DNA from: Prevotella sp.
GTDB lineage: Bacteria > Bacteroidota > Bacteroidia > Bacteroidales > Bacteroidaceae
Direction: 5' to 3'
NCBI GenBank assembly: GCA_017428055.1
Contig: JAFRRN010000016.1
Coordinates: forward strand, 1-48,050
DNA: 48,050 bases
Under the pieces are notes generated by a model that saw only the letters and a list, made by a program, of their open reading frames with translations, was not told the origin of the DNA and made no database searches. Positions 15,914-23,412 of the stretch are shown here, piece after piece. The translations under genes and the position numbers were made by a program. Position 1 is the stretch's first letter, and the number at the start of each line of letters is the position of its first letter.

Positions 15914-18900
15914 TTAGAATGCAACATTAAGACCAAACGTATAGGTACGGGCACGCGGATAGGAGTTCCAGTCGTAGTTGGGAACGGGGAATCCGTCTTG
16001 ACCGCCTGGGCGTGTGTTCACGTCGGGGTCGATGCCGTTGTAACCGGTAATGCAGAAGAGGTTTCCACCTGTGAAATAGACACGCAGATTGCTAATGCCA
16101 ATCTTCTTGGTCAAGGTCTTTGGCAAGGTATAGCCAATTGTCAGCGTGTTCAAACGCAGGTAAGAGGCATCCTCAATGAATTCAGACGACACCATACCAT
16201 ACTCGCAATAGGGCAGTGCGTGTTTGGCGTTGGCGTTCAATGCTGCGAGGACGGTGGGGTCTGTCACGGCATAGAGGTCGCCGTTGGCATCTACATCGTA
16301 CATTCTCCAGCAGTCATTGATGAGGGCAAGGCGGTTCCATCCATAGCTGGTGTTCTTGTTACCCATCATAGAGTGCATGGCGTTGGCATTGTACACATCG
16401 CCACCAATTTGATAGGTGAAGCCAAGTGAAGCATCAAAGCCCTTATAGCTGGCATTGATGTTGAAACCACCCGTATGCTGTGGCATGGTATGGCCAATCA
16501 CGCAAGCATCATCTTCGTTCACGACACCACTTCCATCGGTGTCTTCAAACTTCATGACACCGGGGAATGCAATCTGTCCCTCGGGCAGGTTGTAAGGCTT
16601 ATAACCAGAATAATTCACCACGCCTTGGATGTCAGGAACGCCAGATTTGAGTGTATAGACATTCTCACCGGCAGCGTTCTGCGTAACATTGAAGTCGTCT
16701 ACCGTATAGAATCCCGCGGACTTATATCCGAAGATGGTACCCACAGGCTCGCCCTTGCGGATGATGTAGTCGTTGTATGGGCGTTTCATCGAAGAACCCC
16801 AGTTAGTGTGGGTATCGGCATTCACGCCTTCGCGTACTTTCTCCACATTGTTCTTATTATAATTATAGGTGGCATTCACGCTGAGGTTGAAGTCCTTGGA
16901 ACGGATAATCTCATAGAACACGGAGAGTTCAAGACCCTTATTGGAGGTCTCGCCCACGTTCTGGTATTGATAGCTGTGTCCTGTAGTCTCGGCAACAGGC
17001 ACTTTCATCAAGATGTCCTTGGTGGTGTTCCAATAAGCCTCTAAACTTCCACGCAATTTACCATTCCAGAAACTATAGTCGATACCAAGGTTACGTGACA
17101 CGGTGGTCTCCCATTTCAAGTCAGGATTGGCAAGGATCTCGCCGGGCTTGAAGGTCACGGTGCGCTTGTCGCCATTCCATGTCACCTCTGGTTCCCAGTA
17201 TTCTTTCCAAAGACTGGCATCAATGGCGTCATTACCGGATGTACCGTATGATAGACGCAGCTTTAAGTTGTCGAGCCAGTCGCGTGTGTTTGCCATGAAA
17301 GGCTCATCAGAAATACGCCAGCCGAATGCTGCTGATGGGAAATAGCCCCAATGGTTGTTGGGTGCGAAATTGGAACTACCATCGGCGCGGAACGTTGCGG
17401 TGAAGAGGTAGCGACCTAAGAAGTCGTAATTGACACGGCCAAACCATGACAGTGTATGCTTGGGTTCGCCAATGGTATTGGTGAAGTCAGATACTTTCTT
17501 TGTTTGGTCATAGTAGTCTTCCTTCATGTTGTACATTTGGATGAGACCGAAGGCGCGGTCCATGTCAAACTCTGACGGGAAACCAGCACCAGTCACTTTA
17601 CTGGAGTTAGACTTGCTTGCCAACACCTCGTTGCCAACGAGCAATGATAGGCTGTGATCCTCTCCAAGGCCTTGCACCTCATAGTTGACGGTGGTAGCCC
17701 AACGGACACCATAACCGTTACCCTTGGTCAATTGTGCCTGGTTGTATGGGTTGGTGGACTTGCCGGCATCCCAATACCTTGTCTCGCTCCAGTTGCGGCT
17801 CAACGAGAGTTCGCTCTTTGCGGTCAAGCCCTCGATGATCTTCCATGTCAAGGCACCCATGCCACGTAGACGCTGGCGTTTAGTGATATTGGTATAGTTT
17901 TCGATGATATTCACAGGATTAAAGCTCTCTTCCACACTGGAGTTACCCATAGAGAGCAGAGCGGAGTTGTCTGTGCCAAATGGGTTGTCGATGGGGCGAT
18001 AGCCATAGACGGAATTTCCGGAGGCATAGTCGAAGTTGGTTCCCTCAAACTTCATCTCGCTATAACGAAGGTCGGCATCGAAGGTCAGGTTCTTGGTAAT
18101 CTTTTGGGAAATCTTGAAGTTGCCATTCCAGCGTTGGAAACCCGACTTGATGCGGATTCCATCGTCTGTCAAGTAGTTGACGGTGGCATAATACTTTGTG
18201 TTTTGGTTGCCACCAGAGAGGGAGAGGTCATGGTTCCAAGACCCTGCCGTACGCATCACGTCGTCCACGTAATTGTGTACAGAGACGTTCTTGTAGTCAT
18301 TCAGGTGATTGCCATACTTGGAGCCAAGCCCGAAGTATTCGGCAATGCCGTCCTCTTCGTTCATGCCGTATGCCGTGGCATAACTCCAGTTGTGGAGGAC
18401 ATAGTGGTAGGCGTCCATCACGTCAAGCGTCTTGGGCGATTTCTTGATTTGGTAGTACATGTTGTACTTCACCTTCGCAGTGCCGTCGCCTTTCGACCCT
18501 TTCGTGGTTACGAGGATGACACCGTTGGCACCGCGGGCACCATAGATGGCGGTGGAGGCACCATCTTTCAACACGTCGATGCTCTCGATGTTGTCGGCGG
18601 GAATGTCACTGATGTCACTCACCTGCACACCGTCAACGATATAAAGCGGGTCGTTGCTCTGTGTGATAGAGCCACCGCCACGCACACGGATGGACATCGT
18701 GGCACCTGGGCGACCGTCTTGCGACAAGACGCTCACGCCGGGCAACTGGCCTTGCAATGCCTGTGCTACGTTAGACACGGGGTTGGCAGCGAGCTTGTCG
18801 CCGCTGACGGATGCGACGGCACCCGTCAAGTCCTTACGTTTCATCGTACCGTAACCGATGACGACCACGTCTTCCAATGTCGTGTTGTCTTCATCCAAGA

Positions 18901-19186
18901 CGACTTTCAAGTTTGAGGAACTTCCTACGCCGACCGTTTTCGTTTGGTAGCCAACGTAAGAGAATGTCAATTGTGCGGATGATGGTACCGACGGGATGGA
19001 GAAGTTTCCGTCAATGTCGGTAACGGCACCGGCAGAGGATGCCCCCTTTACCATCACACTCACACCAATCAAGGGTTCGCCATTCGCATCGGTCACATTA
19101 CCCGTAACCGTTTTCTGGGCGAAGCTCACCAGCCATAGCATACTACATGCCATAGCCAAACAAATTCGTCTGATCTTTTGGTTCAT
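15914..19186 (-). CDS. SusC/RagA TonB-linked outer-membrane transporter
   Basis: This 1090-aa protein has a signal peptide (about 1-23, ending VSFAQ), then a carboxypeptidase-regulatory-like domain (TVTGNVTDANGEPLIGVSVMVKG, about 25-105). The SusC signature VVVIGYGTMKRKDLTG and the plug with RVRGGGSITQSNDPLYIVDGV come next. A long 22-strand barrel ends in GLNVAF with a terminal aromatic. It imports bound oligosaccharides through the outer membrane using TonB energy, in complex with the SusD encoded just downstream. No N-terminal extension with an STN domain is present, so anti-sigma signalling is not expected; control probably comes from the adjacent membrane regulator. Confidence 0.97.
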   Translation of the reverse strand: MNQKIRRICLAMACSMLWLVSFAQKTVTGNVTDANGEPLIGVSVMVKGASSAGAVTDIDGNFSIPSVPSSAQLTFSYVGYQTKTVGVGSSSNLKVVLDEDNTTLEDVVVIGYGTMKRKDLTGAVASVSGDKLAANPVSNVAQALQGQLPGVSVLSQDGRPGATMSIRVRGGGSITQSNDPLYIVDGVQVSDISDIPADNIESIDVLKDGASTAIYGARGANGVILVTTKGSKGDGTAKVKYNMYYQIKKSPKTLDVMDAYHYVLHNWSYATAYGMNEEDGIAEYFGLGSKYGNHLNDYKNVSVHNYVDDVMRTAGSWNHDLSLSGGNQNTKYYATVNYLTDDGIRIKSGFQRWNGNFKISQKITKNLTFDADLRYSEMKFEGTNFDYASGNSVYGYRPIDNPFGTDNSALLSMGNSSVEESFNPVNIIENYTNITKRQRLRGMGALTWKIIEGLTAKSELSLSRNWSETRYWDAGKSTNPYNQAQLTKGNGYGVRWATTVNYEVQGLGEDHSLSLLVGNEVLASKSNSSKVTGAGFPSEFDMDRAFGLIQMYNMKEDYYDQTKKVSDFTNTIGEPKHTLSWFGRVNYDFLGRYLFTATFRADGSSNFAPNNHWGYFPSAAFGWRISDEPFMANTRDWLDNLKLRLSYGTSGNDAIDASLWKEYWEPEVTWNGDKRTVTFKPGEILANPDLKWETTVSRNLGIDYSFWNGKLRGSLEAYWNTTKDILMKVPVAETTGHSYQYQNVGETSNKGLELSVFYEIIRSKDFNLSVNATYNYNKNNVEKVREGVNADTHTNWGSSMKRPYNDYIIRKGEPVGTIFGYKSAGFYTVDDFNVTQNAAGENVYTLKSGVPDIQGVVNYSGYKPYNLPEGQIAFPGVMKFEDTDGSGVVNEDDACVIGHTMPQHTGGFNINASYKGFDASLGFTYQIGGDVYNANAMHSMMGNKNTSYGWNRLALINDCWRMYDVDANGDLYAVTDPTVLAALNANAKHALPYCEYGMVSSEFIEDASYLRLNTLTIGYTLPKTLTKKIGISNLRVYFTGGNLFCITGYNGIDPDVNTRPGGQDGFPVPNYDWNSYPRARTYTFGLNVAF

Positions 19187-19227
19187 GGATTACATCAATT
19201 AATTAGTAATATAGTTTGTTACGTTGG

Positions 19228-19235
19228 CAAAATTA
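19228..19235 (-). promoter_or_regulatory. -7 box of the susCD operon
   Basis: The minus strand reads TAATTTTG (TAnnTTTG), about 42 bp before the SusC start. No good -33 box is visible, which would fit an activator-dependent promoter. Confidence 0.5.
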
Positions 19236-19396
19236 CCAATAATTATTTAAATAAGTGATTATTTCTAAAAAAACTTGTCAATGCCAACTAATTTTCCCGA
19301 ATTATGCGAGGTGTAGGGGCGGATTTATGACCTTCACGATTGTTCGTGTTCGATTTAATGTGAAAAAAAATGTGGGGGTAAGGAAGGTGTGTGCCT

Positions 19397-21922
19397 CTAC
19401 TTTTTCTTTTGAAAGGTGGAAGTCTTGTACTCTGTGGGTGTCATGCCCATCTCCGCCTTGAAACATTTGCCGAAATACTTGGGGTCGGAGAATCCACAAC
19501 CGTATGCCACGTCGTTGACCGATATTCCCTCCTCCAGCATCCCACAGGCTTTCCGAATTCGGGCGCTGCGGATGAAGTCGAGGGGCGTCACGCCGAGGAG
19601 TGACTTCATCTTGCGGTTAAGTCCCGAACGGCTGGTGGCGGTTGCCTCCGCCATGTCGCCGATGTTGATGTCTGGGTCACTAATATGTTCCTCAATAAAT
19701 CGCATGGCGCGTTGCATGAAAGCGTCATCTTCAGGTTTCAACTTAGCTGTACTCTCGCTATGTTTGGGGTCTTCGGTGTGTTGGGGATGGTTTTCCGTGG
19801 GTTCGTTCTCAATGTCTTGGGCAACTCCATGGTGTTGGGGTTGTGCGTTGAGTAGGGCAAGATATGCCTCGTAGGTCTCATGCTGTTGCTTATAGAGTAA
19901 GGTGATGTGTCGATAAGTGCGGTATATGGCATATCCCACAAGGGCGATGAGCAACAACAGGAGCAACTTCGCCCATCCCGTCTCCCAGAAAGTGGGCTTG
20001 ACGATGATGGTCAATGTGCGTGTGTTGTCCATCCAAATGCCGTCGCTGTTGGTGGAGCGGATTTGCAAGTGGTATGTCCCAGGTCGCAAGTCCAACAGGT
20101 TAACGCTCCTGTTTTTTCCGATATCGTTCCACTCCTTGGTGTTCTCGCTGATCTTAAAGGCATAGTTGATGTCCTTGCTGTCGGTGTAGTCGAGCGCGGC
20201 GAAGTACACGATGATGTTGCGCGATGGCGGCGTGAGGGTGAGCGTGTCGTATCGTGTGGCGGCACGGTCGATGGCACCATTCTCAATGGAGATGCCCGTC
20301 AAGGAGATGGGAGGCACGAATTGGTTTTGCTGGATATCTTCGATGCCAATCGTGAAGGCACTGTCTTGTAGCCCGAATATCCATCTACCATCGGGCAGTT
20401 GGATGGGGCAGGCATCAGAGAAGCGCAGCCTGTCCTTCCAAAAGAAGGTGGTATACCCTTCTTTAGTCGGTTTGTCTGGATTGAGGAGGATGATTTGGTT
20501 GTTGCTCACGATGGAAATACCATCTCCGTATGGGTAGGCAGAGAGGGCGACATCCGACGGGAAGCCCGTTGCCGTATGGTGATGCCTAAATTCCAAGGTG
20601 TTTGCAAAAAGGTCTTTCGTAGTCACCTGGTTCACGCCGCCACTCTCTGTACATACGAAGATGCGCCCTTTCTTGTCCTGTGTCACATACATAGTGGCAT
20701 CATTGCTGAGGCTCGAACTGCGGTTCCTGTCCTTGGTGTGGCATTTCCAATTGATTTTCCTTGCATCCTTTTCATTAACGTCTGCCACGAGAAGTCCCGT
20801 AGTGGTGGCAGCCAAAAGGATGTTATCCTTGGTAATATGTATTTGCCTTACCCGTTTACAAGTTTCTTTAGGCAACCGCAAGCCATTATCTCCGTGTAGG
20901 AACTGCAACGCATTGTCCCACGGGTGTTCGATGCAATTGACACCGCCATCGAAGGTGGCGAGCCACAATCGCCCATGGGAGTCTTCCGTGATGTAATACA
21001 CGTCGTTGCAACTAAGGGTGTTGGGGTCGGTGGGAGAGTGTCGGAAAGACTCGATGGAGAATGTGCCATCGCTTTGTTCATGCAAGCGGAATAGGCCATC
21101 GGGCTTGCTACCCAACCAGAATACGCCCTTGGAGTCTTGGTATAGACTATAAATGGGAGAGCCAAACGTGGTGTAATGTCGTTGCAATCGCCCATTATGC
21201 CCCAAGTACCCCATGAGGTTATTGTCTTTGTCGTATATCCTGACGGTGGCATCATCCCTGCTCGTCACCCAATATCGTTGTTTGTTGTCAAGAAGGAAAC
21301 AACGGATTTGTGATGGCTTCTCCTGTGGGAAGAAAGTGTACGGACGCTTGTCGAAGGTAAGGCGGTATGCCCCATAGCCGCTGCATAGCCACACATTGCC
21401 TTGGTTGTCTGTGATGCAATAGCGTGGGTTGCCGCTGATGCCCACGTCACTGGGGATGTTCCATGTCTTGCCAAAGCGGTCCGTGAAGAGGTAGGGCTTG
21501 CCATTGTCACGTAAAAAAATATCCCGCCTCCCATCGAAAACGCTTTTCCATTGGGCAATACTCTCTTTCGGCATCTCGCGGTATTGGCAGGTCTTCACGT
21601 CGAAGGTGAAGACGATGCCGTCAATCAGGCACACCAAGTTGCCGTCATCATCAAGCATCATGTCACGGATGCGGTCTGAAGGCATGTTCACGCCATCGCC
21701 TACTTGCGACTTGAAGCATTCAAACTGGTAGCCGTCATATCGGTTCAATCCGTTCCATGTGCCAAACCACATCATGCCATTCCTATCCTGCACGATTTGC
21801 GTGACATGCCATTGTGCCATGCCAGCGAACTCGTCGAAGTGGGTTACGTGGCACACCGACTCGCTCGCCCAAGTGTGGAGTGAGCATAATATAAATAGGA
21901 TAGTGGTGATGATCTTTCCCAT
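19397..21922 (-). CDS. membrane one-component regulator: propeller sensor, Y_Y_Y, TM, AraC output (no kinase)
   Basis: This 841-aa protein has the parts of a hybrid two-component sensor without the phosphorelay. A signal peptide (KIITTILFILCSLHTWA) leads into two-component-regulator propeller repeats (RNGMMWFGTWNGLNRYDG, SKGVFWLGSKPDGLFR, SHGRLWLATFDGGVN) up to about 540. A Y_Y_Y beta-sandwich follows (PPSRNIIVYFAALDYTDS, RPGTYHLQIRSTNSDG), then one membrane helix at about 650-668. A polar linker of about 65 residues leads to an AraC-type HTH (from about 735: DINIGDMAEATATSRSGLNRKM, DVAYGCGFSDPKYFGKCFK). HisKA, HATPase and receiver domains are absent. It probably senses a periplasmic glycan and activates the neighbouring susCD promoter directly from the membrane. 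The start at 21922 is preferred over 21934 because of the -7 box at 21942. Confidence 0.92.
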   Translation of the reverse strand: MGKIITTILFILCSLHTWASESVCHVTHFDEFAGMAQWHVTQIVQDRNGMMWFGTWNGLNRYDGYQFECFKSQVGDGVNMPSDRIRDMMLDDDGNLVCLIDGIVFTFDVKTCQYREMPKESIAQWKSVFDGRRDIFLRDNGKPYLFTDRFGKTWNIPSDVGISGNPRYCITDNQGNVWLCSGYGAYRLTFDKRPYTFFPQEKPSQIRCFLLDNKQRYWVTSRDDATVRIYDKDNNLMGYLGHNGRLQRHYTTFGSPIYSLYQDSKGVFWLGSKPDGLFRLHEQSDGTFSIESFRHSPTDPNTLSCNDVYYITEDSHGRLWLATFDGGVNCIEHPWDNALQFLHGDNGLRLPKETCKRVRQIHITKDNILLAATTTGLLVADVNEKDARKINWKCHTKDRNRSSSLSNDATMYVTQDKKGRIFVCTESGGVNQVTTKDLFANTLEFRHHHTATGFPSDVALSAYPYGDGISIVSNNQIILLNPDKPTKEGYTTFFWKDRLRFSDACPIQLPDGRWIFGLQDSAFTIGIEDIQQNQFVPPISLTGISIENGAIDRAATRYDTLTLTPPSRNIIVYFAALDYTDSKDINYAFKISENTKEWNDIGKNRSVNLLDLRPGTYHLQIRSTNSDGIWMDNTRTLTIIVKPTFWETGWAKLLLLLLIALVGYAIYRTYRHITLLYKQQHETYEAYLALLNAQPQHHGVAQDIENEPTENHPQHTEDPKHSESTAKLKPEDDAFMQRAMRFIEEHISDPDINIGDMAEATATSRSGLNRKMKSLLGVTPLDFIRSARIRKACGMLEEGISVNDVAYGCGFSDPKYFGKCFKAEMGMTPTEYKTSTFQKKK

Positions 21923-21941
21923 ATTTGTAACCATCTGATTG

Positions 21942-21949
21942 CAAAACTA
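21942..21949 (-). promoter_or_regulatory. -7 box of the regulator gene
   Basis: The minus strand reads TAGTTTTG, 19 nt before the chosen start codon at 21922. It is too close to 21934 for that ATG to have a useful leader. Confidence 0.45.
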
Positions 21950-22006
21950 AATATTTTTAATGAATAATAAGATACAATCGGATGTTTTTTACACATTTTT
22001 AAGGTG

Positions 22007-22325
22007 TTAGGTATTAAGGATACCCTTATCGCCATATAGCCGCAGTAAGTTAAATAGCATACTTTTCTCTGTAATCCCGATGAACACGATGCGGTCTGCC
22101 AATTGGCAAATGTATTTGTTTCGGGCTAAAGCACTTGCCCTCGACTGTCGTGAAGCATCTGAAGTGGAAATGATGAGTAGACGGTCTTGGTCAAGGAGGG
22201 ATTGCAATTCTGCGGAAATTTGCCGATTTTCAGTTTCTTACTTGTTTCAATGGGCGTTTGGCATCGTTACCGTATCATGTTCAATTTGTTGTAAGGCTTA
22301 TATCCTTTTCCCAAACGCAATGATG
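22007..22325 (-). pseudogene. decayed SLOG/DprA-like fragment
   Basis: An open frame of about 75 codons (22007-22237) reads NRQISAELQSLLDQDRLLII then STSDASRQSRASALARNKYI and CQLADRIVFIGITEKS. The pattern (loading of 'lliiS', S/A-R-A, A-RN-I, LAD-V) resembles the Rossmann-like core of DprA/SLOG proteins. It has no ATG, and its upstream continuation is broken by stops at 22238-22240 and 22247-22249, and another near 22295. The 5' side seems missing. I read it as a remnant of a larger gene just downstream of the DUF6169-like gene; resemblance is from memory of family motifs and is moderate. Confidence 0.45.
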
Positions 22326-22328
22326 TCC

Positions 22329-22826
22329 TTATTGATCGAAAAGTAATGAAACTGTCTCGTTGAATTCTTCTATTGCTTGTTGCAAATGAGGACAAGTCAA
22401 ACGGGACAATATGGCTATAAAATTCATCTGGTCGTCCATTATCCCTTCTGCTGTTTGCACATAATAAAGATGATGATGCTCATACGTTTTGAACCAACGA
22501 ACAAACAAACGATTCCGAGAAGCTTGCCTACCATCGCCGGTGGCCGTCACATAAAGCATTACTTCGTTATTTTGTTCAAAGAATTCTTCAACGATGGCAA
22601 TAATGGTCTTTTTCAGTTTATCATCAAGTGGTGATTTCCCGTGTCGTTCATTGGTAATACTAAATTCAAATGCGCCACTTGGTACAAACGCATAGTCCAT
22701 ATTGAAATCAACATCAAATTCCACTCCCGCATCGCTAACGAAATAGTAGTGATAGGGCTTATTCTGTTTCTGCCACACCCTATATGGGGCATGCAGATTG
22801 ATATAATCCAATCTGAGCGTGTTCAT
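22329..22826 (-). CDS. DUF6169-like protein
   Basis: This 165-aa soluble protein of unknown function has no signal peptide or membrane segment. Visible traits are an N-terminal beta region (YHYYFVSDAGVEFDVDFNMD), FEFSITNERHGKSPLDDKLKKTI, a helix IVEEFFEQN, a strand with EVMLYVTATGDGRQASRNR and LFVRWFKTYEHHHLYYV, and a C-terminal helix. The order 'FEFSI .. P.D.k...TI..I...FF .. DGRQ..R.R.F..WF' fits my memory of DUF6169, a Bacteroidetes family. The conserved DGRQASR and RWF residues look like a possible active or binding site. The gene follows a 52-aa gene by 24 bp; the two form a unit that could be of the toxin-antitoxin or defence type, but no function is established. Confidence 0.7.
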   Translation of the reverse strand: MNTLRLDYINLHAPYRVWQKQNKPYHYYFVSDAGVEFDVDFNMDYAFVPSGAFEFSITNERHGKSPLDDKLKKTIIAIVEEFFEQNNEVMLYVTATGDGRQASRNRLFVRWFKTYEHHHLYYVQTAEGIMDDQMNFIAILSRLTCPHLQQAIEEFNETVSLLFDQ

Positions 22827-22850
22827 AGTATTAAGATTGAAAATGGAAGT

Positions 22851-23009
22851 CTATGCAAAAATCTCTTCCATGGTCATGCCCGAAGTCCTCAAGCGGTGGA
22901 TTTCTTCTAAATCGCGTTGGTTTTCCTCAATGCGCTTTTTCTTGTCCAAAAGATATTGGCGGAAAGTGCTACGGACTTCCTCGCGGGTTCTTTTTTTTGA
23001 TGTTTCCAT
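22851..23009 (-). CDS. small 52-aa charged protein upstream of the DUF6169-like gene
   Basis: ATG at 23009 opens a 52-codon frame ending in TAG at 22851. The product begins METSKKRTREEVRSTFRQYL, continues with DKKKRIEENQRDLEEIHRL and ends MTMEEIFA. It is helical and highly charged (basic first third, acidic middle), with a short C-terminal ALT/antitoxin-like tail. A good promoter (23047-23078) lies 37 bp upstream, and the next gene starts 24 bp downstream. The codon pattern is coding-like, and the promoter and spacing support a real gene. No family is recognised. It could be an antitoxin, a regulator or a partner of the DUF6169-like protein. Confidence 0.75.
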   Translation of the reverse strand: METSKKRTREEVRSTFRQYLLDKKKRIEENQRDLEEIHRLRTSGMTMEEIFA

Positions 23010-23046
23010 AAATGATTCTTGGTTTTATAAAGTGAATACCTCGATG

Positions 23047-23078
23047 CAAAGATAATCATTATCCAATGAATAATCAAG
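23047..23078 (-). promoter_or_regulatory. promoter of the 52-aa / DUF6169-like unit
   Basis: On the minus strand CTTG (23075-23078), 20 bp and TATCTTTG (23047-23054) match the -33/-7 consensus with one change. The remainder of the 403-bp gap (23079-23350) holds no gene or repeat that I can name. Confidence 0.6.
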
Positions 23079-23350
23079 TTTTTGGTCATATTTTTCGAGT
23101 CAGCTTAGTTTTTCATACAGAACTATGACCTGTGAAAAAGAGGGAATGGCACGGGTAGGTGCATGAAAAATTAGGACAAAAAATGTTAAACCGCCATATC
23201 TGATACCCCTTGCACGTGCTTGTGAATTGGCGAGGTGATGATAATGAGCTTGTTGCGGGATGCGTTAAAAATGCGTTATTATCACCCCTAATTGTGATCG
23301 GTAGGAAAGAAAGGCTTTTATGGGGAATAACCAATGGGCATTTAAAAAAA

Positions 23351-23386
23351 GAGATAGATGAAAAAGCTTGTTTCTTCATCTATCTC
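23351..23386 (-). terminator. rho-independent terminator after the beta-helix gene
   Basis: GAGATAGATGAA (23351-23362) and TTCATCTATCTC (23375-23386) form a perfect 12-bp stem with a 12-nt loop. On the minus strand it is followed by seven T residues (23344-23350), 27 bp after the stop at 23413. Confidence 0.85.
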
Positions 23387-23412
23387 CTCATTAACATTAT
23401 TATCTTCCAAAT

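Noticed and set aside
18104-18916. 270-codon plus-strand open frame opposite susC
   Set aside because: Antisense shadow; the composition (many V/H/D residues) is typical for the complement of SusC coding sequence.
23113-23379. 88-codon minus-strand open frame in the gap before the terminator
   Set aside because: It runs through the terminator hairpin, has no promoter or ribosome site that I can see, and its product has no coding-like pattern.
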